Origin: Notamacropus eugenii
Taxonomy: Eukaryota; Chordata; Mammalia; Diprotodontia; Macropodidae
DNA length: 64,000 bases
Assembly: GCF_028372415.1 (NCBI RefSeq)
Contig: NC_092875.1
Location: 34,552,817-34,616,816, forward strand
Reading direction: 5' to 3'
A model generated the notes under the pieces. That model was not told the DNA's origin. It was given only the letters and a program-made list of their open reading frames with translations, and searched no databases. Both the position numbers and the translations under genes were made by a program. Positions 1 to 11,500 of this stretch are shown here, piece by piece (position 1 is the first letter of the stretch; every line of letters starts with the position of its first letter).

Positions 1-119
1 ACTCATAAAATTTTCATATCCATATCTTATATTTCTCATATTATATCCTTGGGATAAGTAATGTTCTTCACTTATAAATTTGCAAGTTGAGTGTTATCCT
101 TTGTATTATATTTTAAAAT

Positions 120-672
120 TAATTTATCTGGGGAAAGGGAGGTACTACCTCACACCTATTAGATTGGCTAATAGGACAGGAAAAGAAAATAACAAATGTT
201 GGAGGGGAAGTGAAAAAATTGAGGTCCAACCATTCTGGAGAGCAATTTAGAATTATGCCCAGAGGGCTATAAAACCGTGCATACCCTTTGATCCAGCAGT
301 AGCACTAGTAGGTCTGTATCCCAAAAGAGGTTTAAAAAAAAAAAAAAAAGGAAAAGGACTTATATGTATAAAAATATTTATAGCAACCCTTTTCTAGTGG
401 CAAAGAATTGGAAATTGAAGGGATGCCCATCAGTTGGGGAATGGCTGAACAAGTTGTGGCATATGATTGTGATTGAATACTATTGTGCTATAAAATATTG
501 TGAGTGGGATGCTCTCAGAAAAACCTGGAAAGACTTACATGAATTGATGTAAAGCAAAATGAGTGAAACCAGGAGGGAAAGAACTTCTAGCTCAGTTTTA
601 AAAACAAATGTTAAAAATTATTTTTACATGTAATTGGGGGAAAATAATATACTAAATAAATAATTTTTTTAA
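120..672 (+). mobile_element. L1 LINE, 5'-truncated 3' end (BRAP intron)
   Basis: The sequence reads like the end of L1 ORF2. The open stretch at 364-552 (MYKNIYSNPFLVAKNWKLKG, then [14 protein letters not shown] and EYYCAIKY) aligns by eye with the human L1 ORF2 C-terminus (FIAALFTIAKTWNQPKCPT, MEYYAAIKN). The upstream part, gaggtactacctcacacc, is the L1 block that precedes it. It ends in an A/T-rich tail near 672. It is 5'-truncated and interrupted by an A-run at 332-349. Confidence 0.88.
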
Positions 673-690
673 AAAGAAGAAAAGGGGTAC

Positions 691-2023
691 TAGAAATGTT
701 AGCTATAGCAATTAGACAAGATAAAGAAATTGAAGGAATTAGAATAAGCAAAGAAGAAAGTAAGTTATCACTCTTTGCAGATGACATGATGATATACTTA
801 GAAAATCTCAGGGATTCAAGTAAAAAACTACTTGAAATAATAAACAACTTTGGCAAAGCTGCAGGTTACAAAATAAACCCACACAAATCTTCTGCATTTC
901 TGTGTATTGGTTAACAAAGCCCAAAAGCAAGAGATAGAAAGATAAATCCCATTTAAAGCTAGGGTAGATACTATAAAATATTTGGGAGTTTACCTGCCAA
1001 AACATACCCAGGGACTATATGAATACAACTACAAGACACTTTTCACACAAATAAAGTCAGAGGCCAAGCCAATATAATAAAAATGACAATTCTACCTAAA
1101 TTAATTTACTTATTTAGTGCCATACCAATTAAACTATCAGATAATTATTTTCTAGAGCTAGAAAAAATAGTATCAGAATTCATCTGGAAGAACAAAAGGT
1201 CCAGAATATCAAGGGGACTAGTGAAAAGAAATGCTAGGGAAGGTGACCTAGCACTACCAGATCTCAAATTGTATTATAAAGCAGCAATTATCAAAACCAC
1301 TTGATACTGGCGAAGAAATAGAAAGGTAGACAAGTGGAATAGGCTAGGTACTCAAGACACAGTAGACAATGAATATAGCAATCTACTGTTTGATAAACCC
1401 AAGGCCCCCTGCTTCTGGAATAAGAATTCACTGTTTGACAAAAATTGCTGGGAAAACTGGATAAAAGTGTGGCAGAAACTAGGCATAGACCAATGCCTGA
1501 CACTGTACACAAGAGCTGATCAAACCATTCTGGAGAGCAATTTGGAACTATGCCCAAAGGGCTGCAAAAATGTGCACACCCTTTGACCCAGCAATACTGC
1601 TTCTAGCACTGTATCCCCAAGAGATCATAAAAATGGGAAAGGGTCCCACATGTACAAAAATATTTATGGCAGCATTCTTTGTGGTGGCCAAAAACTGGAA
1701 ATCAAGGGAATGCCCATCAATTGGGGAATGGCTGCATAAATTATGGTATATGAATGTAATGGAATACTATTGTGCTGTAAGAAGTGATGAACAAGAAGAC
1801 TTCAGAGAGGCCTGGAAAGAATGATCTGATGCTGAGTGAAAGGAGCAGAACCAGGAGAACTTTGTGCACAGCAACTACTATAGTGTGCGAGAGTTTTTTG
1901 TGGTAGACTTGGAACTTCATTGCAATGCAGGGACTTAAAAAAAATTCCCAATTGTCTTCTAAGGCAAAATGCCTTCCACATTCAAAGAAAGAACTATGAA
2001 ATTCAATCGCAGAATGTAGCAGA

Positions 2024-2076
<53 letters not shown>

Positions 2077-2290
2077 TGTGTTTTGGTTTGTTAGATGATT
2101 TCTCCCACTCATTTTAATTCTTCAACACAGCATGACTACAGTGAAAATGTATTTAATAGGAATGTATGTGTAGAACCTATACAAAATTGTATGCCATCTT
2201 GGAGAAGGAGGGGAGGAGGGAAAAATAATAATCTAAGTTATATGGTAGTGATTGTAGAACACTGAAAATAAATAAAATTAATTAAAAAAA
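691..2290 (+). mobile_element. L1 LINE with RT fragment, internally deleted (BRAP intron)
   Basis: Reverse-transcriptase sequence with the catalytic FADD box at 774-785 ([14 protein letters not shown]), followed by the downstream ORF2 segment at 1083-1304 ([28 protein letters not shown]). Around 1515-1520 the text jumps from the post-RT region directly to the far C-terminal block (ctggagagcaatttggaact), so several hundred bases of ORF2 are missing. The C-terminal block and a 3' UTR containing a GT microsatellite follow. The end near 2290 is an aataaaattaatt tail. Stops scattered through ORF2 show that it is dead. Confidence 0.88.
2031..2074. repeat. (GT)n microsatellite in L1 3' UTR
   Basis: 22 uninterrupted GT units inside the 3' UTR of the L1 copy above. 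It produces spurious open frames on both strands. Confidence 0.97.
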
Positions 2291-2427
2291 TTAAGAAAAG
2301 GGAAGACAGGTTATTAGCAATGTACTCTCTGATTATATTCATTGTTCTTATACTAAAAGATGCTCTTTTATCTCATCTGAAATGTATTTCTTTATCTTCC
2401 TCTGTCTTCTGGTGATTACCCTGATAG

Positions 2428-2503
2428 GTGTCCTGTTTGCAGATACTGTCAAACTCCAGAACCTGTAGAAGAAAATAAATGTTTTGAGTGTGGAGTTCAA
2501 GAA
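2428..2503 (+). CDS. BRAP: BRAP coding exon: end of RING finger, start of UBP zinc finger
   Basis: 76 bases. The acceptor follows a pyrimidine-rich tract and ends in gatag at 2427; the donor is gaa|gtaagt at 2504. The first base completes a codon from the upstream exon, then the frame reads [12 protein letters not shown] through CFECGVQE. The CPVC pair supplies the last RING zinc ligands, and CRYC/CFEC begin the UBP zinc finger. Confidence 0.95.
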
Positions 2504-5500
2504 GTAAGTAATGGATTTTAAAAGAGTAATGAACTCATCTTGACTTAGCTGGGAATATGCTCTGCTGGGTGCAGTTAAATTCCTTTTAGGTCCTATTGAG
2601 CTGACTTGATCCTCTGGGGGTCTACATTAAAATCTTTTTTAAGGATCAGGCAGGAAGTATTACTGCTTACCTCATTTCTAATATGCCTCTAATATTCTAC
2701 TGTGATTTGATGCTTTTATCTGTTCTGTTTTTAATTGGTATGTGCTTAATACAATTCTGAAACTTTGCTCTTGCTGTTTTCTTAGTATTCTCCAACAAGA
2801 CGGGAAATGATTTATCATTACAACTGTTCATTGGTTTGTGGGTCTCAAAGTGGATTTGTTCAGAACTCTTGAAGGTGGTACAAACCAAAGTATCCATCTG
2901 TATCTCAGACACTGTCTCTGCCACAGTGTACCAGGTTTATCAGCTACATTGCCTAATGGTTGCCTTTGTGATTTACTGACAGAACCTCTGGATTTGTTTG
3001 ATATGTGGCCATATAGGATGTGGACGATATGTAAGTCGGCATGCTTACAAGCACTTTGAAGAAACACAGCACACTTATGCAATGCAACTAACCAATCACC
3101 GAGTCTGGGATTATGCTGGAGGTACAAGCACACTGCTGTCACTTTTGTTATCAGTCTGCCTCCCCATTTTTATTAGGAGCAGGCATCTTTAGCTTCCCTC
3201 TGTTGCCAACAGTGAATAGCTGTCATATTTTCTAAATTTCTGCAAACATTGATCTCTACTGGCGTGACAGTATAACATGTTCAGTGTCCCTATGAACTTG
3301 AACAGCATGGTAATTATACCCTACTACTGCCAAACCTCTCACTGATGAAACTGCAGAGCCTCAACTAATCCTTTTTTGAACAAAATATTACCAACCCCAT
3401 CGTTTAGAAAATTTCAAAGGAAAGTTCTTTTTGTGATTTAAAAGCTTATAGAGGCCCATTTGTGTCTTAAGAAAACTATTTTGATTATTTTTTCCTCTAG
3501 ATAATTATGTTCATCGATTAGTCGCAAGTAAAACTGATGGAAAGATAGTACAATATGAATGTGAGGGTGATACTTGTCAAGAAGAGAAAATAGATGCCTT
3601 ACAATTAGAGGTAAAGTATTTGAGTTCTTGAATCAGTACTTATTTTTGTTGTTTAGTACTTCAAACACTGTTTGAATTTGGATTTATCAGCCTTTGACCT
3701 TACAGATTTCTCTACCTGTGCCAAATGACCTAAAGAATTGCTTTTTTCAAATGGCTGATATAATGCATGTAAAGTGCTCTATAACTGTGCATAGAATACT
3801 ATACATATGTGGGGTATGGGGGGAGGTGGTCCCCAAATAGAAATGTATTATTGTTAGGTGAAGCTGATAATAGTGTTTTCTTGGTTCAAAAACAATTGAA
3901 GAAAGATTCTCCACATTGCTGGGGAAAATACTTCAGTGGATCAGTGATTTCATTAGAGTACGTGCACCTGCTCATCACAACCCCTCACACCCTTTCATCC
4001 TGCATATTTTTGTTTGTGGCGTTCTCTAGGCCTCCCTACTTCTTGTCCTTTAAATGCCAGTATATTGTAGTAGGAGCAGTGCAATTTTCACCTTCTTCCT
4101 GCTGTGATGCCTCATTAGGATGTGGAAGTAATATTGAATTCCTGCAATCTAGGCCAGCCTGGGGGTGGCTCAGGCTGTAAGCGCCAGGTATGGATCTATT
4201 GATGTTTTATGTCTTTATGTCAGTGGATGAGCCTCATCATTACAAGGTAATATCTTGTTTGTTTGGCTGGTTAGTTTTTTTTTGCTATAGCTGGAGGGAG
4301 ACCATTTATTAAGTTATATAAGTTGCTATCTGCTTCAGTGGAGAGAATAACTCCTCAAATCAAATAATAGATCCTGAAATTATCAGTGGCCCTCATTCAC
4401 ATCTACCACCTCTAAATAGCTATAATAGATTAGTGGTCAACTTTACACCACTTCTCATATGAAAATCATTTGATTTTCTGCTCTTGCCTACTTTAATTTC
4501 ACAGGCATTTATTAAAAACCTACTATGTGCTAGGGGCTGGATGCAGTGGTAACAGTGCAACAGTCCCTGCCCTCAAAGACTGTTGGAGGTACCCTTTATC
4601 CCCAGAGAAGTCACTGCAAAATAAATACAGGAAGCCACTGACATCTGGGAGGAATCCAAAAAGGCTATGTATGAGAAGTGTCACTTGACTGGAATCTTGA
4701 AGGGAGCGAGGGATTTCAAGGGGAGGGCACGCATTCCAGGCATAGGGACAGCTTGTGCAAAGGTGTGGCGACGGAAGGCGGAATGTTGTGTACAGAGAAC
4801 AGCAAATAGGCCAGTTTGGCTGGAACACAGCATGGTGAGGGAGTGTTGTGTAATCAGCCTGGAAAGATAGGTTTGAGCCAAGTTGTGAAGGGCTTTAAAG
4901 GCCAAAGAAGAGTTTGCATTTTATCCTAGAGGCAGTAAGGAACTAGGAAAATTTCTTAACCCGTGGAGTGACACTGTCAGACTTATGCTTTAGGAATATT
5001 TGTGGGGTGACTGTGGGGAACATATTGGAGAGGGGGAAGCTGGGGCAGGGAAACTCATGGGGAGGTGATTGTGGTAGTCCAAGCGCAAAAAATCATGATG
5101 GTCTGCAGAAGAGGGGTGTCTGTCAGTCAGTCAGCAAATCAACAGGCATCTATTAAGCATCTCCTGTGTGCCAGGCATTATTTTAAGCACTGGGGAAACA
5201 AATCAGAAACAGGCCTCATGAAGCGTATACTCCGTTGGAAGATGACCTATGCCTTAGCCACCAGGGAGACTGGGAAAGGCCTCTTGTAGAAGGTGGGATT
5301 TAAGCTTCAGGCTTGAAAGAAGCTGCAGAAACTGAAAGGCAGAAGTGAGGGAGCAGAGTATTCTGGGCATAGAGGTGCCGGGTTGGTAGATAGTATATTC
5401 CAGAAACAGCAGATAGACCAGGGTGGCTGCGTCATGGAGTAGGTAGAAGACTGGAAAGGTTCCAAGAATCTCAGTTGTGAAGGGCTTTATGGGCCCTGAA

Positions 5501-8500
5501 GAGAACTTAATATTTGATCTTAGAAGTTATAAGACCATGCAGGTTATTGGGGGGTGGGGAGGGAGGAATATGACATAATCAGCCCAGAACATTAACTCTG
5601 TTAATGTTAAGTATAGGATAGGTTGGAGAGGGGAGAGACTTGAGGCAGGCAGACCAATCAGAAAGCTATGATAGCTTAGCATGGTGGCATGTGCCTGTAG
5701 ACCCTAAGCTACGATGGCTGCAACAATGTAATTCAGAAGAGCAACTACAAAGAATCTTTAAATGTTACAAAAACCAAGCTTGGTTGGCCTGAAGAAAAAG
5801 AGGAGAGAAGACACCTTTTTTAGAAGTAGAGAACCATCCACAAGTATGGAACAACATATATAATGGTATATCTTTTCAGTTTGTTGATCGGTTTTCCTCT
5901 TTTTTAAAAATCTTTTTTACAAGGGATAGGAAGTGAGAAGGGGGAAATCCAGGCTATGTAAAAAATGTATCAATAAAGTCTATTTTTTAAAAAATTTCAC
6001 AATGGGGATGCACACTACCTTTCTGGATGGATTCTATGATCCATCTAAACCCCCTTTCTCATTGTTCATCACCCTTGACTATTCACGTCCTGTCTCTGTA
6101 CCTTTGTTTTGGTTGTGCTCTGTGCCTACAATCCACTTCCTCATCTCAATCCCCTAAAATTCCTACTTTCCTTAAAATTTCAATTTAAGCACCATATTCT
6201 ACAAAAAGCCTTTCCTTTAAGCTCCACACACTCTCTCCCTCTCCCTTTCTCTCTCCCTCTCTCTTTCGCTCTCTCCCTCTCTCTCCCTCTCTCTCTCTCC
6301 CTCTCTCTTTCGCTCTCTCCTTCTCTCCCCCCCCCCCTCTCTCTCTCTCTCTCTCACTCTCTCATTACATTGATTGTAAGAAAATCAAATCTGATAATGC
6401 CTGGAATTTTATACTACTTGGGGTATTGAAAAAATAAGCCAGAAAATAGTTAATGCAGTCATGTTTTCCTCATAATATTAATAATCTCTAACACACATAT
6501 ATAACACTAACACATATTGGCTTCACAAGGCACCATATAAATGTCATTACTTTGGTAGTTAGCATGGGGGAGGTGGAATTCTTGGTGTGGAAACTCTTTT
6601 CCCTAATGAAGTTCTGCAATTCATTTATATCTTATAAAAAAAAAAGACGTTTTTAAAGAGGGGACTGAGAGCTTATGATTTTTTGCCCATTGGGAGTCAC
6701 ATAGCAAGTTTGTATCACCAGCGGGACTTGAACCTAACAATAAAGCTGACAGTCATACCACTACATCATACTGCCTTTTACTTCTTTTACATTATGACCA
6801 TATGTAGTTTTATGTTAATGGTCCATTAGATATGGCTGACATAAGTCATACATGCTAGGAAATATACATACATGCATATGTGTATATGTATGTGTCATTC
6901 AGAAAAGTATGGAGTCCAATCCAGCTCTTTTAGAATAGTAGGTTCAATCAAGATAAAAATGTTGTAACTTTTATTCATAGGTTTCTACAGAATTATTTTT
7001 GGTTCAGCTTTCTAAATGGATTTCAGCAATTTGCCAACAATTATTTCATATCTATATTATTCTTTCTGGTTCTAGTACTCTTATTTACTGACAAGCCAGC
7101 TAGAATCTCAACGAATCTACTGGGAAAACAAGATAGTCCGGATAGAAAAAGATACTGCTGAGGAAGTAAGTCTCCTTGTTGGTAGCTGGGGAAATATTGT
7201 TTTGGTCTCTAACATTGTGGGGAGAAGGGAAAATTTGGGAGGAGGATGAGTTCTAAAATCTTTCCCTTCCCAATCTGCTATCCAAAGAAAAAAGTGTTTT
7301 TCCTATTAGGTAAAAACATTTAAGTCACATCTTAATTTTGAAGACAGCCTTTTTTGTTTTTAATCTTAACTTATCTAGTGCTGTGCGTAGGGTTTTTTTT
7401 CTAAGAGTATGAGGCTTGTCATTTGAATTAACCATATGGTTCAGCAACTTAGAAGTAGTTAATGCTCAGAACCTGACCATGATTCCTAGGAACATACAAT
7501 GGTGCTTTGTATGCACCATTGTAAATTAAAGGAAACAAGATTTGGCTAACTTACTAGGACTTTAGAAATTTGTTATGCACCAAATACCAAGATAATGTAA
7601 AATTTAGATATAAAGGGTGATACCATAACCAAATTAGGGGAGCTTGGAGTAGTTTACCTATCATATTAGTACCAGACAAGAGACAGCATTACGAAATGTC
7701 AGATCAATAACCTTGATTATACTCAGTCAAAAGGTTTTTGCACAAACAAAACCAATGCGGTCAAAATTAGGAAAGCAGAAAACTGGGAGGAAAATTTACA
7801 ACAAGTATGTCTGATAGAGGCCTTATTTCTCAGATGTATAGAGAACTGAGTCAAATTTATAAGACTACAAGTCATTCACCAGTTGATAAGTGATCAAAGG
7901 ATATGAAGAAGCAGTTTTCAGATGAAGAAATCAAAGCTATCTACAATTCTGTAAAAAAAAAAATGTTTTAAATTATTATTGTCTAGAGGAATGCAAATGA
8001 AAGCAATTCTGAGGTACCACCTCACACTTGTCAGATTGACTAATATGATAGAAAAGGAAAATGATAGATACTGGAGAAGATGTAGGGAAATTGGAATACT
8101 GATGCATTGTTGGTAGAGTTATGAAGTGATGCAGCCAACCTTTCTGGAGAACAATTTGGAACTATGCCCAAAAGGCTATAAAACTGATCCAGTATTACCA
8201 CTATTAGGTCTGTATCCCAAATAGATCATAAAAAAGGGAAAAGGACCTGTTTACACAAAAAGTACTTATAGTAGCTCTTTTTGGAGTAACTAAGAAGTGG
8301 AAATTGAGGGAATGCCCATCAATTACAGAATGGCTGAACAAGTTGTAGTATATGGTTGTGCTATAAGAAATGACAATCAGGATGGTTTCGAAAAAACTGA
8401 GAACACTTACATGAACTGATGCAGAGTGAAGTGAGCAGGATGAGGAGTACACTGTACACAGTAACAACAATATTGTATAGTGAAACAACTGTGAATGACT

Positions 8501-11500
8501 TATCAATACAATGATCCAAGTCAAAAAAATTTTTTTTTCCTACCATGTGCCTTATTGATGCAGACACTATTTCCTTGAGTGGGAGGAGGGTTCAGTTTAG
8601 TAAGCTTTTATTAAGCACCTAGTGTGTGTGAGGCACTCTGGAAAAAGAGGATGAAAGGAGGTGGTTGGGTTCCAAAAGAGTATTTAGTATGGTGATTCTT
8701 AATCTTTTATAATTTCTCCGTTCCTCGTAAAGTGGAATGGGTGGCATATTCTTTTAAAGTGAATTAAAATGATTTTGATTAAAGGATTTTGTGACCTTCC
8801 TTTTTGTTAAGTGGAATCACTGTAGATATTGCAAAGCTAGAACTGAGAACTACTTTTCAGTTGGATTAGGCCTTTCCCAGACCTCAGGATCCAAGGCACA
8901 GTCTCTCTCTGCTTGGGCTAGTGCCTAGTTGTCAAGTGACCCTTGGATTACCTGCCAGTTAACCTGTGAAAGAGGAGGAACCAGATCTGTTGAGTTCCTA
9001 ATAGACATAAGCTCAAAATATGCTGTCACAGCCACATCTTTAATAAGAGAAAAAAACAAAGATACTGTAATCTTCCCAACAAGAGAAATGCTTAATGTTA
9101 AGGATTTATAACTTATAAAATATTTCATACTCGTTGGGGTTTTGTAGATTGTAATAGGTGGGAAAGAGTATGCTCTCCAAGGGTATTTGGTTGTTGGCAT
9201 TCCCTCTATTAGTTGTTAGTGCTTTCTCACTCAGGTGATCTCATATGATACTTGTTTGTATATCATCACTATAATTCATCTCTGAGCCCGTACTTGAAGC
9301 CTCTTTGGCTTGGTAAAACTAACTAGAGGTTATGTTCATCTGAAATAACCTGAGAAGAGCCCAGGATCAGCCCCTTCTCCACCCTAAGTATGTCATTAAA
9401 GTACCACTTTAACTGTTGTACTTTCCTTACCCTTTCAGTAATCCCTAAAAATTAACTGATTCCATTCAAACTGCCATGGAAGATGACCTTGACAAAGCCA
9501 AAGATCAACCCACTGGAAATTTATTAGTGACTAGGGAGAGAAGCTATATGATGGAAACTACTCTACAACCTTGATTACAGGTTTTATGGTGACTAGCACT
9601 GATGTTGCAATTTAGGATGCTTTATGCAAACAACTCATAAAGGTCATCTCATGGTATTTTACCCTTTAGGATTTTTTTGGCTTAGTTGCTTCACAGCAGT
9701 GATGCAACAAATAAAGGAACCAATACAAAGAAAAGTTTTGAAGTGAGATCTTCTTACCATGGGGCCCTCCTAGAGAACTGTGACTTTTAGTATGAGTTTT
9801 CTGCTTTCTATGTACAGTTCTTAACTAGAAGTTGTTTGTCTAGGTGACAGATTGTTTTGGCCCTTTTGGTTTTCCTTCCTGCTGTCTATTTTTTGACATT
9901 TTTACTGGCCTTTAGACACTCAAGCTGGGAGTCTGCCACGAGAAGAGGTAAAACTGAAATCATTTGACTTATTGTTCAGTCAAATTACTTAATTAGTTTT
10001 TGGGTTTTGTTGGCATTTTAGTCTGTTTTTGTTAATTTCTTGTAAAAAGTTAGTACCTGGCTGAAGAAGGCCAAAATTAACTAAATTTAAATTGATGTTC
10101 AATTAATGGAATAAAAACAATATTGTAAAAATAAACAACTTGGAAAGACATAAGAGCTGTCATCAACTCAAGGACAAACCACACTTTCCAACTAATTCAT
10201 GATGAGATGTTGTTCTAATTTGAGTGCTTTTAATTGTAGCACTTTTTTTTGTTGCTGAAACTTTTTACCATGTATAATCTTGTTGCCCTGTAATAATAAG
10301 AGGCCATAGGTGTACTGACATGTTCAGGAGAAAATGTCAGTAGGGCAGATGGTATGGGTCTCGTTTCTAAATCCGTCTCCATCTTGACCTCCCTTTTGAA
10401 CTCCAAACATGGATCTCTTACAAGGCATCTCATTGTGGAAACCTCAAACTCAGCATGTCCAAAACCAAACTTATTTATCTTCCCACTGAATCTTTTCCTC
10501 CTTCTGAGTTCATTATTTCTGTCTATAGCATCCTTATTTGCTCTTACCTCCCTTGTTCATGTTATCTTTGACTCTTCTCTCATAACTAAGTAGTCAGCAA
10601 ATATATTAAGTGTTTACCATGTGCCAGACAGTGTGCACTGGAGATACAGAGACAAAGAACAGTCACTGCCCTCAAGGAGTTTACATTCTGTTTGGGAAAA
10701 CACCATGTCAACTAGATACATACAAGATATATATACACAGAGTAGATGGAAGATGGTTGTGGGACAAAGAGTTTTGGATGTCCAAGAGACAGTAAATGTA
10801 TGGCTGTAGCTCAGGAAAAAGACTAGAGCTAGATGTAGAGATCTGAGAATCATTTGCATAAAAGTGATAATTGAGAACTGTTGAAGAGATAGTAGAGGAT
10901 GATATCTGATTGATGTGAGAGGAGGAAGGCAGAGGAGAGAAGAGAAAGTCTTAGAGAAACACCTTGATATTTTTGTTCTCATAGGAAGCTAACATCTTCT
11001 TAGCTAAGAGGGTGTAGAGAGAGGAGTCCATGAGACTTGAGGAAAGAACACAATGTTTGGAATAACTTTCTTTGGTGGGTGGAATAGCAAAGTGACTAGG
11101 GAAGTATAAAGGGATTGCAGCTCTTTTCAGTGGTACACAACAAGGAAGAAAGGAGGATGGATGGGAGCAATCCAAATTTGTAATTTGGCAAGATGTAATT
11201 GGTCATAGGACATGAGGGCAAAGTCTCAAGGGCACCTCTGCAATATCTCTTGTATTTGTTTTATCCTCTTATGCCCTATTGTGGCATGTACATTTTTTAT
11301 CAAGAGTTTATTTTAAATTTTATTTTTCTCATTGATTTTCTTGATACAATTTCCAAGGAGCATAGAGATCCGTTGGATTGTTGAGAAGTGTTTGATCTCA
11401 TTCTTTATCAAAGAAAGAGGAAAAGGTCCTATAGATAGAAAAATATTTATAGCAACTCTTTCTGTTGTGACAAAGAGCTAGAAACTAAAAGGATGCCCAT

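Larger units (their letters stand above)
2504..4502 (+). other. BRAP introns without recognised repeats
   Basis: The two short introns (2504-2982 and 3122-3500) and the first 900 bases of the intron after 3610 contain no repeat or open frame that I can assign. Confidence 0.5.

Noticed and set aside
1741-2117. Open frames over the GT microsatellite on both strands
   Set aside because: Poly-HT and poly-VC peptides are produced by the dinucleotide repeat inside an L1 3' UTR.
4523-4905. Overlapping - and + strand frames near 4.7 kb
   Set aside because: They lie inside an ancient interspersed repeat in a BRAP intron.
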